The position numbers and the translations under genes are program-made. Source: Plantactinospora mayteni (GTDB lineage: Bacteria > Actinomycetota > Actinomycetes > Mycobacteriales > Micromonosporaceae). Taken from it: DNA of 64,000 nucleotides. Numbering within the stretch: the stretch's first letter is position 1; each line of letters opens with the position of its first letter. Where the stretch lies: positions 39,687 through 103,686 of the forward strand of contig NZ_BONX01000046.1 in NCBI RefSeq assembly GCF_016862935.1, read 5' to 3'. Under the pieces are notes generated by a model. It ran no database searches and was not told where the DNA came from. It was given only the letters and a program-made list of their open reading frames with translations. Of the stretch, positions 40,600-48,832 are shown one piece after another.

Positions 40600-41775
40600 T
40601 CAGGCGCGGGTCTCGGACGGGGGTCGCCAGTCCACGTAGCGGGCCATCGAGCGGAGCGCGACCCGGGGTGGGGTCAGCCGGACCATCACGTTCCGTAGTC
40701 CAACCGCCAGCGGATTGCGCAGTTGCTGGCCGAACCGGCCAACCAGGTAGGAGGCCCGTGCGATCTGCTGGCTGCGGGGGCGGCGCTCGGTGTCGTACCG
40801 GGCCAGGCCGGCGGCCACGTCGGTCCCGCCCGCCAGGCTCAGCCCGAGTACCACCGCGTCCTCGATGGCCTGCGCGGCGCCCTGGCCCAGATTCGGCGTC
40901 ATGGCGTGCGCGGCATCGCCGAGCAGTGCCACCGCACCCGTCACGTAGCTGCCCAGCGGGGTGCCGAGGTGGTAGAGGTCGTTCCGGAGCACCGTCTCCG
41001 GGCTCGTCGCGTCCAGCAGCGCCGGGATCGGGGCGTGCCACGACCCGAAGCGCTCCCGGACCGCCGACAACTCGTCCGGCGCCCGCCCACCCTCCGGCGC
41101 GTTCACCGCGCCGAACCAGTAGATCCGGCCGTCGCCGAGCGGCACCGTCCCGAACTCGGCGCCCGGCGCCCAGGTGATCCCCACCAGCGGCTCACCGGCC
41201 CACGGCTGGTCCGTCACGCCCCGCCAGGCGGTGGTGCCGACGTAGACCGGTGCGGGCGCGTCCGGCCACAACCGGCGGCGTACGACGCTGCGCAGCCCGT
41301 CCGCGCCGATCACCAGGTCGGCCCGGAGTGTCGTACGGGTGCTGTCGGAGACGTACGTGACCTCGGCCGGCGGGCCGGCGACCACCTCGACCACCTCGGC
41401 CCCGGTGACCGTGGTCGTGCCCTCCGGCAGCGCGTCGCGGAGGATCCCGTGCAGGGTCGCCCGGTGGATGCCGAGCGACTCCGTGCCGAGCTGGTCGACC
41501 AGGTCGGCGGCGTCGAGCCGGGCCAGCCAGCGGCCGTCGGAGGTGCGGGTGCCACCGGACGCCTCCACCCGGCCGGCCGCCCGGATCCGCTCGTCGACGC
41601 CGAGCGACGCCAGCCCGGTCAGCGCGTTGGAGAAGAGCGCGATGCCCGCGCCGACCGCCCCGAACGCGGGTGCCCGCTCCAGGACGGTCACCTGCCAGCC
41701 CTGCCGGCGCAGCGCCAGCCCGGTGCAGAGCCCGCCGATCCCGGCGCCGACCACCACCGCCGTCCGATCCACCAT
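40600..41775 (-). CDS. FAD-dependent monooxygenase (hydroxylase type)
   Basis: 391 residues from the ATG at 41775. The dinucleotide motif GAGIGGLCTGLALRRQGW, the Arg of RATLHGILRD, the DG motif (LVIGADGLRSVVRR) and the GD motif (ALLGDAAHAMTPNLGQGAAQAIEDAVVLG) are all conserved, so this is a group A flavin hydroxylase related to salicylate and tetracycline hydroxylases. It uses NAD(P)H and O2 to hydroxylate an aromatic or polyketide-like compound. It is divergent from a TetR gene at 41860, whose operators lie between. The family includes TetX-like inactivation enzymes; here a detoxifying role is inferred from the repressor pairing. Confidence 0.92.
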   Translation of the reverse strand: MVDRTAVVVGAGIGGLCTGLALRRQGWQVTVLERAPAFGAVGAGIALFSNALTGLASLGVDERIRAAGRVEASGGTRTSDGRWLARLDAADLVDQLGTESLGIHRATLHGILRDALPEGTTTVTGAEVVEVVAGPPAEVTYVSDSTRTTLRADLVIGADGLRSVVRRRLWPDAPAPVYVGTTAWRGVTDQPWAGEPLVGITWAPGAEFGTVPLGDGRIYWFGAVNAPEGGRAPDELSAVRERFGSWHAPIPALLDATSPETVLRNDLYHLGTPLGSYVTGAVALLGDAAHAMTPNLGQGAAQAIEDAVVLGLSLAGGTDVAAGLARYDTERRPRSQQIARASYLVGRFGQQLRNPLAVGLRNVMVRLTPPRVALRSMARYVDWRPPSETRA

Positions 41776-41801
41776 CGCGCCCACCTCCGAGAAACCAGTT
41801 C

Positions 41802-41838
41802 TTCTACAGCTGTAGAAGGGCATACTACAGGCGTAGAA
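41802..41838. promoter_or_regulatory. Two TetR operators, 21 bases apart
   Basis: TTCTACAGCTGTAGAA (41802-41817) is a perfect 16-base palindrome; TACTACAGGCGTAGAA (41823-41838) is a close copy. Centre-to-centre distance is 21 bases, two helical turns. They lie between the monooxygenase gene and the TetR gene. Confidence 0.85.
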
Positions 41839-41859
41839 AAGTGGAGTGGAGGGGCACGG

Positions 41860-42657
41860 GTGGGCGCACGGCGGGACCGGTTCGCCGTCATCACCGACGC
41901 CGCGATCGAGCTGGTGGCGGAGCTGGGCATGCGGGGGCTCACCCACCGGGCGGTGGACGCCCGGGCCGGACTGCCGCTCGGGTCCACCTCGGCGTACTTC
42001 CGGACCCGGAAGGCGCTGATCGAGGCGGTCGTACGCCGCCTCGCCGACCTCGACCGTGCCGACTTCGAGGCCACCCAACTCCCTACCGACCTCGACCGTG
42101 CCGACGTCGAGGCCACCGAAGTGCCCACCCAACTGCCCACCGAGGCGACCAGCGGACCGCCGACCGGGGCCACCGAGGCCAGCGGACTGGCGACCGAACT
42201 GCCTACCGAGGCGATCACCGGGTCGGCGGTACCGGCCGGCGGGGGTGGATCGCTCGGGCCCCGGGAACTCGACCAGCTCGCCGGTCGGATAGCCGGCCTG
42301 CTCGACCGCTGGCTGACCGACGGGCGTACCCGGACGCTGGCCCGGTACGCCTGCCTGCTGGAGGCCACCCACCACCCAGAGTTGCGGGAGATCCTGTCGT
42401 ACGGCATCGCGTTCCGGACCCAGGCCCGGGCGCTGCTCGCCCGGGCCGGAGCGACCGATCCGGAGCGGACCGGCAACCACCTCGTCGCCTGCGTGGACGG
42501 GCTGCTCTTCGACCGCCTCGTCGGCGCCGGTTCGCTCACCGCGCCGGACCCGGGGAGCGAGCAGAGCCGGCAGGACCTCCAGCAGGCCGTCCGGACCGTA
42601 CTGTTCGCGATGGCCGGCATCTCGGAGTTCGGCGCCCCGGAGACCGGCGACGCCTGA
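41860..42657 (+). CDS. TetR-family repressor with a repeat-containing insertion
   Basis: 265 residues from a GTG with GGAGGGG upstream. The HTH is GARRDRFAVITDAAIELVAELGMRGLTHRAVDARAGLPLGSTSAYFRTRKALIEAVV. Between this and the C-terminal ligand domain (from LDQLAGRIAGLLDRWL to the end) lies an insertion of about 60 residues rich in Thr, Pro, Glu and Ala, where LDRADFEATQLPT and LDRADVEATEVPT form an internal repeat. The two operators at 41802-41838 fit this repressor, which should govern the divergent monooxygenase. Most TetR proteins are 190-220 residues, so the extra length comes from the insertion. Confidence 0.9.
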   Translation: MGARRDRFAVITDAAIELVAELGMRGLTHRAVDARAGLPLGSTSAYFRTRKALIEAVVRRLADLDRADFEATQLPTDLDRADVEATEVPTQLPTEATSGPPTGATEASGLATELPTEAITGSAVPAGGGGSLGPRELDQLAGRIAGLLDRWLTDGRTRTLARYACLLEATHHPELREILSYGIAFRTQARALLARAGATDPERTGNHLVACVDGLLFDRLVGAGSLTAPDPGSEQSRQDLQQAVRTVLFAMAGISEFGAPETGDA

Positions 42658-42712
42658 CCGGGTTGCCGGGACCGCCCCGGCACCCGATCCTCCGCCGGCC
42701 GGACGGGCCGGG

Positions 42713-42829
42713 TCAGCGACGGCGGGTGCGCCGAGACGCCGGGACGGTCCGCCTTCCGGCGAGGATCGCCGCCGCGCAGGTGCCGAGCACGATGCCGGCG
42801 AACGGCAGGAACTTGGTCACGACTCTCAC
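42713..42829 (-). CDS. Small membrane protein coupled to the NrfD-like gene
   Basis: 38 residues. The GTG at 42829 overlaps the stop of the NrfD-like gene (GTGA). VVTKFLPFAGIVLGTCAAAIL is a transmembrane helix, then a basic tail (RRTVPASRRTRRR). Its position at the end of the formate dehydrogenase operon and the strict overlap argue that it is real. It may be an accessory or stabilising subunit of the membrane complex. Confidence 0.65.
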   Translation of the reverse strand: MRVVTKFLPFAGIVLGTCAAAILAGRRTVPASRRTRRR

Positions 42830-43854
42830 GATCGGGGCTCCCGCCTGCCGGTGCGGGCCGCCAGCCGTTCCCGCTGCGGCTCCACGGTGTACTTCGGATC
42901 CCGCGCCGAGGCGACCCCGGCCTGGAAGATGCCGAACCGGAGGCAGATCGAACCGGCCAGCATCGCCGCCGCGCCGGCCACCGTCGTCGCCCGGCCACGC
43001 CGGGCGCCGGCCGCCACCGCCAGCGCGCCGGCCGCGCTGAGCAGCTTGCCGGCCCGGAGCAACCCGCCGGCCTGGCCCTGTCGCATCGGTTCGGCCACCA
43101 TGCCGAGCCGGCGCTCCATCCGGTACGCCACCGCCAGCTCGGTGGCGGCGCCGAGCAGCGCGGCGCGGCGGGCCGGCCGGGCCTCCGGGCCGGGGGCGGC
43201 GAGCAGGCCCAGCGCACCGGCCGAGGCCGCCGCCGAGCCCCCGAACAGCACCGGAAGTTCCCGGTGCGCCTCGTGCCACAGTGGTATGGCGGTGTCCGCG
43301 AAGAGCGCCCCGGTGTACGACGCGACGGCCGGCCCGAGCGTGGCGGCGCCGAGCGTGCCGAGCCGGCCGAGCCGGGGCAGCCGACCGGTGACCGCGCTGC
43401 CGGCGGCGAGCAGCGCCAACGGGCCGTACCCGGCAAGCAGCCAGGAGCCGACGTTCATCGGCGAGGTCACCTTGACCACCCGCAGCATGTGCAGGAACCG
43501 TTCCGGGCGGCCGAGGTCGTGCACGAGCGAGTAGAGCGAGCCGCCCAGCGCGACCGCGGCACCGGCCTTCAGCCCCCGGGCCAGTCCCGGCCGGCCGGTG
43601 AGTTCTGCGGTGGCGGCCAGCGCCGACGAGGCACCGGCCAGCCCGCCGAGGAACAGGTAGCCGGCGATGTCCCCGGCCGCCCAGGTCGGCGGCTTGAGTA
43701 CCGGCCGGCCGTAGTACGACCGGAACTCGGCCCTCGGCACCATCAGCCGCTCGCCGCGCTGCCGCCGCCCGGGGCGACCGGACGAGCCGATCAGCGCGTC
43801 CCGCTCGACCGGCAGGTCGGGCGCGGTGTCGAGGCGTACGTCGGTGTGGGTCAT
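42826..43854 (-). CDS. NrfD-like membrane subunit of formate dehydrogenase
   Basis: 342 residues. After a charged N-terminus the protein has about eight hydrophobic helices (such as AGYLFLGGLAGASSALAATAEL and LLAGYGPLALLAAGSAV) and the NrfD/PsrC motifs SLVHDLGRPERFLHMLRVVKVTSPMNVGSW and ASYTGALFADTAIPLWHEAHRELPVLFGGSAAAS. It anchors the enzyme and transfers electrons from the Fe-S subunit to menaquinone. Its start (ATG 43854) is 67 bases after the Fe-S subunit stop; in between lies a 24-codon open frame that links the two through ATGA junctions. Confidence 0.9.
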   Translation of the reverse strand: MTHTDVRLDTAPDLPVERDALIGSSGRPGRRQRGERLMVPRAEFRSYYGRPVLKPPTWAAGDIAGYLFLGGLAGASSALAATAELTGRPGLARGLKAGAAVALGGSLYSLVHDLGRPERFLHMLRVVKVTSPMNVGSWLLAGYGPLALLAAGSAVTGRLPRLGRLGTLGAATLGPAVASYTGALFADTAIPLWHEAHRELPVLFGGSAAASAGALGLLAAPGPEARPARRAALLGAATELAVAYRMERRLGMVAEPMRQGQAGGLLRAGKLLSAAGALAVAAGARRGRATTVAGAAAMLAGSICLRFGIFQAGVASARDPKYTVEPQRERLAARTGRREPRS

Positions 43855-43925
43855 CGGCGGGCTCCGGACGTGGTGACGGACGGGCGGCTCCCGACCAGCG
43901 GGCCGACCGCCTGGCGGCAGGTCAT
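43851..43925 (-). other. 24-codon linking open frame made by a local duplication
   Basis: An 18-base direct repeat (GTCATCGGCGGGCTCCGG) occurs at 43850-43867 and 43921-43938. One copy covers the NrfD-like start codon, the other the stop of the Fe-S subunit gene. The ATG at 43925 overlaps the Fe-S subunit TGA (ATGA) and its frame ends in a TGA that overlaps the NrfD-like ATG (ATGA). The peptide would read MTCRQAVGPL and on to SGARR. It is unlikely to be a functional product and more likely a coupling bridge. Confidence 0.55.
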
Positions 43926-44893
43926 CGGCGGGCTCCGGGAAGTGACACGGCGACCAGGGCGGCGAGCAGCCCGGCGGCGACCAGTCCGGCCCGGCGCCAC
44001 ATCGCCGGCAGGTCGCGGGTGGTGACCACCGGGTCGGGTGGCAGCCCGTACACCTCGGGTTCGTCGAGCAGCAGGAAGAACGCGCCGGCCCCGCCGACCC
44101 CGTCGTGTGGATCCGCGCCGTAGAGCCGGGCGCTCTCCACCCCGGCGTCGTGCAGGTCGGACACCCGGGCGGCGGCCCGGGCCCGCAACTCGGACAGCTC
44201 GCCGAACTGGATCGAGTCGGTCGGGCAGCTCTTGGCGCAGGCCGGCTCCTGGCCGACCGAGAGCCGGTCGTAGCAGAGGGTGCACTTCCAGACCCGGCCG
44301 TCGTCCTCGCGCTTGTCGATCACCCCGAACGGGCAGGCCGGTACGCAGTAGCCGCAGCCGTTGCAGATGTCCTCCTGCACCACCACGGTGCCGAACTCGG
44401 TACGGAACAGCGAGCCGGTCGGGCAGACGTCCAGGCAGGCGGCGTGCGTGCAGTGCTTGCACACGTCGGAGGACATCAGCCAGCGGAAGTCCATCCCGGG
44501 CACGGTGTCGACGTGCCCGTCCGGCGGTGCCGAGCCGGGCATGCCGAGCGAGACGGCGGTCCGGCCGCCCGCCGAGCGGCGCAGCTCGACGGGTACCTCG
44601 GTCGGGGCGAGCTGCGCCTCCTGCCGGCCGAGCCGCCGGGGCTGCTCGACGAAGGCCACGTGCCGCCAGGTGTTCGCGTCGAGCTGGGCGGTGTTGTCGT
44701 ACGACATGCCGGTGAAGGTCAGCCCGTCCTCGGGTACGGCGTTCCACTCCTTGCAGGCCACCTCGCACGCCTTGCAGCCGATGCAGACGCTGGTGTCGGT
44801 GAAGAAGCCGACCCGTTCCGGTGGCTCGGCGTACCCGCCGACGGTGGCCGGGTCGCGCCGCTCCGCGGTCGTCTCGCGCAGGTCGGGAGCCAT
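43922..44893 (-). CDS. Formate dehydrogenase Fe-S subunit (four [4Fe-4S] ferredoxin-like)
   Basis: 323 residues. Sixteen cluster cysteines occur in four groups: CIGCKACEVACKEWN; CKHCTHAACLDVCPTGS; CNGCGYCVPACPFGV; and CTLCYDRLSVGQEPACAKSCPTDS. This is the DmsB/FdhB-type electron-transfer chain between the molybdopterin subunit and the membrane subunit. A single C-terminal helix (LVAAGLLAALVAVSL) anchors it to the membrane. The gene lies four bases after the catalytic subunit. The predicted topology implies a membrane-bound formate dehydrogenase. Confidence 0.95.
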   Translation of the reverse strand: MAPDLRETTAERRDPATVGGYAEPPERVGFFTDTSVCIGCKACEVACKEWNAVPEDGLTFTGMSYDNTAQLDANTWRHVAFVEQPRRLGRQEAQLAPTEVPVELRRSAGGRTAVSLGMPGSAPPDGHVDTVPGMDFRWLMSSDVCKHCTHAACLDVCPTGSLFRTEFGTVVVQEDICNGCGYCVPACPFGVIDKREDDGRVWKCTLCYDRLSVGQEPACAKSCPTDSIQFGELSELRARAAARVSDLHDAGVESARLYGADPHDGVGGAGAFFLLLDEPEVYGLPPDPVVTTRDLPAMWRRAGLVAAGLLAALVAVSLPGARR

Positions 44894-44897
44894 CCGC

Positions 44898-47800
44898 TCA
44901 CACCTCCGTGCCGGTCGCCGTGGTGATCCCGGCCTTGCGCTGGTACTCCCGGACCAGCGCCACCCGCTCCGGCCCGCGCGGTCGCCGCCCGGGGCGGATG
45001 TCGGCGGAGAACGCCTTGCTCTCCTGGATGTGCGAGTTCGGGTCCAGCGAGATCGAGGTGAGTTCGTTGGCCGCGTCGCCCCGGCTGTAACCGTTCGGTC
45101 CCCAGTGGAACGGCAGGCCGATCTGGTGCACCACCCGCCCGTCGACCCGCAGCGGGGCGATCCGCTCGGTCACCAGCACCCGGGCCTCGATGGCGTTGCG
45201 GGCGGTGACGATGGTGGCCCAGCCGCAGTGCACCAGCCCGCGTTCGGCGGCCAGTTCGGGGGAGACCTCGCAGAAGAACTCCGGCTGCAACTCCGCCAGG
45301 TACGGGGTGAACCGGCTCATCCCGCCGGCCGTGAAGTGCTCGGTGAGCCGGTAGGTGGTCACCACGTACGGGAAGGTCTGCGCGCCCCGCTGTGAGCCGT
45401 TCGGGTGGTATCTGTTCTGCTCGTGCGGTCGGAGCAGCCGGGACGGGTTGCGCTGCTGGCCGTAGAGCGGATTGTCCACAGGGGAGTCCTGCGGCTCGTA
45501 GTGGGTCGGCATCGGCCCGTCGAGGACCCCGGCCGGCGCGTAGAGCCAGCCGAGCCCGTCGGCCTGCATGATGAACGCGTCGGTGCCGCGCAGCGCGGCG
45601 ACCCCTCGGGCGCCCTCCGGCGGCTGGTAGTCCGGTGGCTTGGTCGGCTCGAAGTCGGGTACGTCGTACCCGGTCCACCTGCCGGCGTCGGCGTCCCACC
45701 AGACGTACTTCTTGCGTTCGCTCCACGGCTGCCCGTCCGGCCGGGCCGAGGCCCGGTTGTAGAGCAGCCGCCGGTTCGCCGGCCAGGCCCAGGCCCACTC
45801 CGGGGAGACCCAGTGCTGCTCCTCGGCCGGCTTGCGCCGGGCGGCCTGGTTGACCCCGTCCTGGTACACCCCGCAGTAGATCCAGCAGCCACAGACCGTC
45901 GACCCGTCGTCGGCCAGTTCGGTGTACGTCGACAGTGGCCGGCCGTCGGCGTCCCAGCCGTTGATCTCGGCGAGTACCGCCTCGGCGTCCGGTTCGGCGG
46001 TCCGGCCGATCGTCGGGTAGTCCCAGGTCAGGTCGAGGATCGGTCGGTCCTTCGGGTCGGTCGAGCCGGCCAGCTTCTGCCGGATGATCCGGCCCAGGTG
46101 GTACATGAACCAGAGTTCGCTGCGCCGGTCGTCGGCCGGCTCGACCGCCTGGTGGTGCCACTGGAGCAGCCGGTTGGTGTTGGTGAAACTGCCGTCCTTC
46201 TCGGTGTGCGCCGCCGCCGGCAGCACGAAGACCTCGGTGCCGATCCGTTCGGTGACGAGTTCGCCGGAGGCGATCTCCGGTCCGTCCTTCCACCAGGTGG
46301 CGCTCTCGATCATCGCGAGGTCCCGGACGACCAGCCAGTCCAGTTTGGCCATGCCGAGCCGCTGCATCCGGGCGTTGGACGAGCCGACCGCCGGGTTCTC
46401 GCCGAGCAGGAAGTAGCCCTTGCAGGCGCCGTTCATCTGCTCGATGACCGTGTCGTAGTGCGAGTGGCTGCCGGTCAGCCGGGGCAGGTAGCCGAAGCAG
46501 AAGTCGTTCTCCGGCGTCGCTGTCGCGCCCCACCACGCCTTGAGCAGGCTGACCGTGTAGGACCGCATGTTCGCCCAGAACCCCTTCCGGGCGGCGTCGG
46601 CGAGGATGAAGTCGTCCAGGTTCTGTGTCTTGTGCGCGTGCGGCATCGGGATGTAGCCGGGCAGCAGGTTGAACAGCGTCGGTATGTCCGTCGAGCCCTG
46701 GATGCTGGCGTGCCCGCGCAGCGCCTGGATGCCGCCACCGGGCCGGCCGATGTTGCCGAGCAGCAGTTGCAGGATGCTGGCCGAGCGGATGAACTGCGAG
46801 CCGTCGGTGTGCTGGGTCCAGCCGACCGCGTAGACGAACTCGCTGGTCCGCTCCGGGCCGGAGTTGTCGACCAGTTGCCGGCACACCTGCGCGAAGACCT
46901 CCGGCGGGATGCCGCAGACCCGTTCCACCATCTCGGGGGTGTAGCGGGCGAAGTGCCGCTTGAGGATCTGGTAGACGCAGCGCGGGTCGGACAGGGTCAG
47001 GTCCCGGCGGGGTTGACCGTCCAGGGCGGCACTGCCGGAGCCGAACTTCTCTTCCCGGCCGGCGCCGTGCCCGTTGCGCTCCGCCGCCCCCTCCGCGTCG
47101 TCCTGGAGGCCGTGCCCGGCCGCCACCCGGGCCTCGAACTGCCTGTCCCGCTCGCCGGTCGCCGAGACCAGGTGTACGCCCTCGTACTGCCAGCTCTCCT
47201 CCCGGTAGGTGTGGCTCTCCGGGTCGAATCCGGAGAAGAGCCCGTCCAGGTCCTCGGTGTCCCGGAACCGCTCGTCGACGATGGTCGAGGCATTCGTGTA
47301 CGCCAGCACGTACTCCCGGAAGTCCTTCCCCTCGGTCAGTACGTGGTTGATGATCCCGCCGAGGAACGCGACATCGGTGCCGGCCCGGATCGGCACGTAC
47401 AGGTCGGCCAGCGCGCTGGTCCGGGTGAACCGGGGGTCGACGTGGATCACCGTGGCGCCCCGGGCCTTGGCCGCCAGCACCCACTGGAAGCCCACCGGAT
47501 GCGCCTCGGCGAAGTTGGAGCCCTCGATCACGATGCAGTCGGCGTGCTGGAGATCCTGCATGAAGGTGGTCGCGCCGCCGCGCCCGAACGACGTACCGAG
47601 GCCGATCACCGTGGAGCTGTGGCAGACCCGGGCCTGGTTCTCCACCTGGACCACCCCGAGCGCGGTGAAGAGCTTCTTGATCAGATAGTTCTCCTCGTTG
47701 TCCAGGGTGGCGCCGCCGAGGCTGGCGATACCCATCGTCCGGGCCACCCGGGTGCCCTCGTGCTCCTCCTGCCAGGTGTCCCGCCGGGTCCGGATCACCC

Positions 47801-48185
47801 GCTCGGCGATCATCTCCATCGCGGTGTCGAGGTCGAGGTCCTGCCACTCGGTGGCGTACGGCGCCCGGTAGCGGACCTTGGCCAGCCGGCGCGGGTCGGT
47901 GGTGAGTTGCAGCGAGGCGGCGCCCTTCGGGCAGAGACGTCCCCGGCTCACCGGCGAGTCCGGGTCCCCCTCGATCTGCACCACCTGCTCGTCCCGGACG
48001 TAGACGTTCTGCGCGCAGCCGACCGCGCAGTACGGGCAGACCGACTTGACCACCCGGTCGGCGTCGGCGGTCCGGGCGCGCAGGTCGGCGCTGTGCCGCG
48101 ACTTCACCGCGGCCGCCCGCCCGGTCCGGTCCGGACCGGTGAGCTGGCGCCAGACCGGCCACGACCCGATCGGTAGACCCCGCAC
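44898..48185 (-). CDS. Formate dehydrogenase catalytic subunit, Cys-type
   Basis: 1095 residues. An Fe-S domain at the start has C50, C53, C57 and C85 (CPYCAVGC then GRLCPKGA), then the molybdopterin domains. The active-site position, which is selenocysteine in E. coli FdhG/FdhN, is Cys188 in QARVCHSSTVIGLG, so selenium is not needed. Key motifs such as YLVGTNI-like IVIEGSNFAEAHPVGFQWV, DPRFTRTSALADLYVPIRAGTD and AVGWTQHTDGSQFIRSASILQLLLGNIGRPGGG are present, as is the C-terminal molydopterin-dinucleotide-binding domain ending with GWATIVTARNAIEARVLVTERI. There is no twin-arginine signal in the predicted N-terminus; RRxFLK is absent. It oxidises formate to CO2 with bis-MGD cofactor. Confidence 0.95.
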   Translation of the reverse strand: MRGLPIGSWPVWRQLTGPDRTGRAAAVKSRHSADLRARTADADRVVKSVCPYCAVGCAQNVYVRDEQVVQIEGDPDSPVSRGRLCPKGAASLQLTTDPRRLAKVRYRAPYATEWQDLDLDTAMEMIAERVIRTRRDTWQEEHEGTRVARTMGIASLGGATLDNEENYLIKKLFTALGVVQVENQARVCHSSTVIGLGTSFGRGGATTFMQDLQHADCIVIEGSNFAEAHPVGFQWVLAAKARGATVIHVDPRFTRTSALADLYVPIRAGTDVAFLGGIINHVLTEGKDFREYVLAYTNASTIVDERFRDTEDLDGLFSGFDPESHTYREESWQYEGVHLVSATGERDRQFEARVAAGHGLQDDAEGAAERNGHGAGREEKFGSGSAALDGQPRRDLTLSDPRCVYQILKRHFARYTPEMVERVCGIPPEVFAQVCRQLVDNSGPERTSEFVYAVGWTQHTDGSQFIRSASILQLLLGNIGRPGGGIQALRGHASIQGSTDIPTLFNLLPGYIPMPHAHKTQNLDDFILADAARKGFWANMRSYTVSLLKAWWGATATPENDFCFGYLPRLTGSHSHYDTVIEQMNGACKGYFLLGENPAVGSSNARMQRLGMAKLDWLVVRDLAMIESATWWKDGPEIASGELVTERIGTEVFVLPAAAHTEKDGSFTNTNRLLQWHHQAVEPADDRRSELWFMYHLGRIIRQKLAGSTDPKDRPILDLTWDYPTIGRTAEPDAEAVLAEINGWDADGRPLSTYTELADDGSTVCGCWIYCGVYQDGVNQAARRKPAEEQHWVSPEWAWAWPANRRLLYNRASARPDGQPWSERKKYVWWDADAGRWTGYDVPDFEPTKPPDYQPPEGARGVAALRGTDAFIMQADGLGWLYAPAGVLDGPMPTHYEPQDSPVDNPLYGQQRNPSRLLRPHEQNRYHPNGSQRGAQTFPYVVTTYRLTEHFTAGGMSRFTPYLAELQPEFFCEVSPELAAERGLVHCGWATIVTARNAIEARVLVTERIAPLRVDGRVVHQIGLPFHWGPNGYSRGDAANELTSISLDPNSHIQESKAFSADIRPGRRPRGPERVALVREYQRKAGITTATGTEV

Positions 48186-48242
48186 CTGCGCCTCCTGTCG
48201 TCGATGGCCGCACCACCGGCACTGCCCGGGGCGGCCCGTCCG

Positions 48243-48530
48243 CTAGCGGTCCGGTCGAGCCAGCCCGTCGGCCCGGGCCCGGTCCCGCATCCAGTCGCGC
48301 ACCCGCCGCGACGTCGTCGGGTTGACCTCACGCGGATTCACCAGGGCCTGGGTGCGGGACGGCAGGACGCCGGGGCGCTGTCGTTGCGCCCGGGTCACCG
48401 TGCCGCCGCCGTCGGCCGGGATCCCGGTGCCGACCAGGTACGCCTGCCCGGCCGGGATGCCCAACGTCGCGCCGATCTCCTGGTAGCTCCGGCCCAGGCC
48501 GACCAGGTGCAGCACCGTTTCCTTGCTCGC
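48243..48530 (-). CDS. Small HTH-like protein at the head of the formate dehydrogenase operon
   Basis: 95 residues from the GTG at 48530 (GGGGGC upstream); an ATG 51 bases earlier is an alternative. ASKETVLHLVGLGRSYQEIGATLGIPAGQAYLVGTGIPADG looks like a sigma-70 region 4 or MarR-type helix-turn-helix, and the C-terminal half is basic (SRRVRDWMRDRARADGLARPD). I know similar short proteins next to actinobacterial formate dehydrogenases, with no function assigned. It may regulate the operon or help assembly. It ends 57 bases before the catalytic subunit gene. Confidence 0.7.
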   Translation of the reverse strand, partial: ASKETVLHLVGLGRSYQEIGATLGIPAGQAYLVGTGIPADGGGTVTRAQRQRPGVLPSRTQALVNPREVNPTTSRRVRDWMRDRARADGLARPDR

Positions 48531-48781
48531 CACGCCGCCCCCGTTCGCCGTGCCGACCGGTACCCACCGGCCGACCGCCAACCACCGACAAGCCTCTCAT
48601 TTCGCCCGGGGCGCCGGAGCCGGTTTGCGCTCCGCGCACCGCGATCGGTGCGCCGCGATCTGCGCACCGCGATCGGTGCTGGCCCTCTCGCACCGCGAAC
48701 AGCGCTGGCGGGTCGAGGCGGACCGCGATGGGGGTGGTTGGCAGGCACTCCCAGCGTGAGCAGGTGCTGGACGGACATGGC

Positions 48782-48824
48782 GCAGGGCCGCTCCCCGTCA
48801 GGCTGCGACGGGAAGCGGCCCTGC
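48782..48824 (-). terminator. Hairpin terminator after the GST-family gene
   Basis: The 18-base arms at 48782-48799 and 48807-48824 pair with one mismatch (GCAGGGCCGCT.CCCGTC type) around a seven-base loop. It lies nine bases after the stop of the glutathione-transferase-family gene on the minus strand. Confidence 0.75.
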
Positions 48825-48832
48825 GTGACCGG

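Noticed and set aside
44719..48222. An open frame of 1167 codons lies on the minus strand in another frame across the formate dehydrogenase gene.
   Set aside because: Very GC-rich DNA gives long open shadow frames. The product is Arg/Gly/Pro/Ala-rich without family motifs, while the overlapping frame encodes a full formate dehydrogenase.
48600..48720. Repeated GCACCGCGATCGGTGC-like words as another tandem array.
   Set aside because: Only two clear copies with irregular spacing; not distinguishable from random high-GC sequence.
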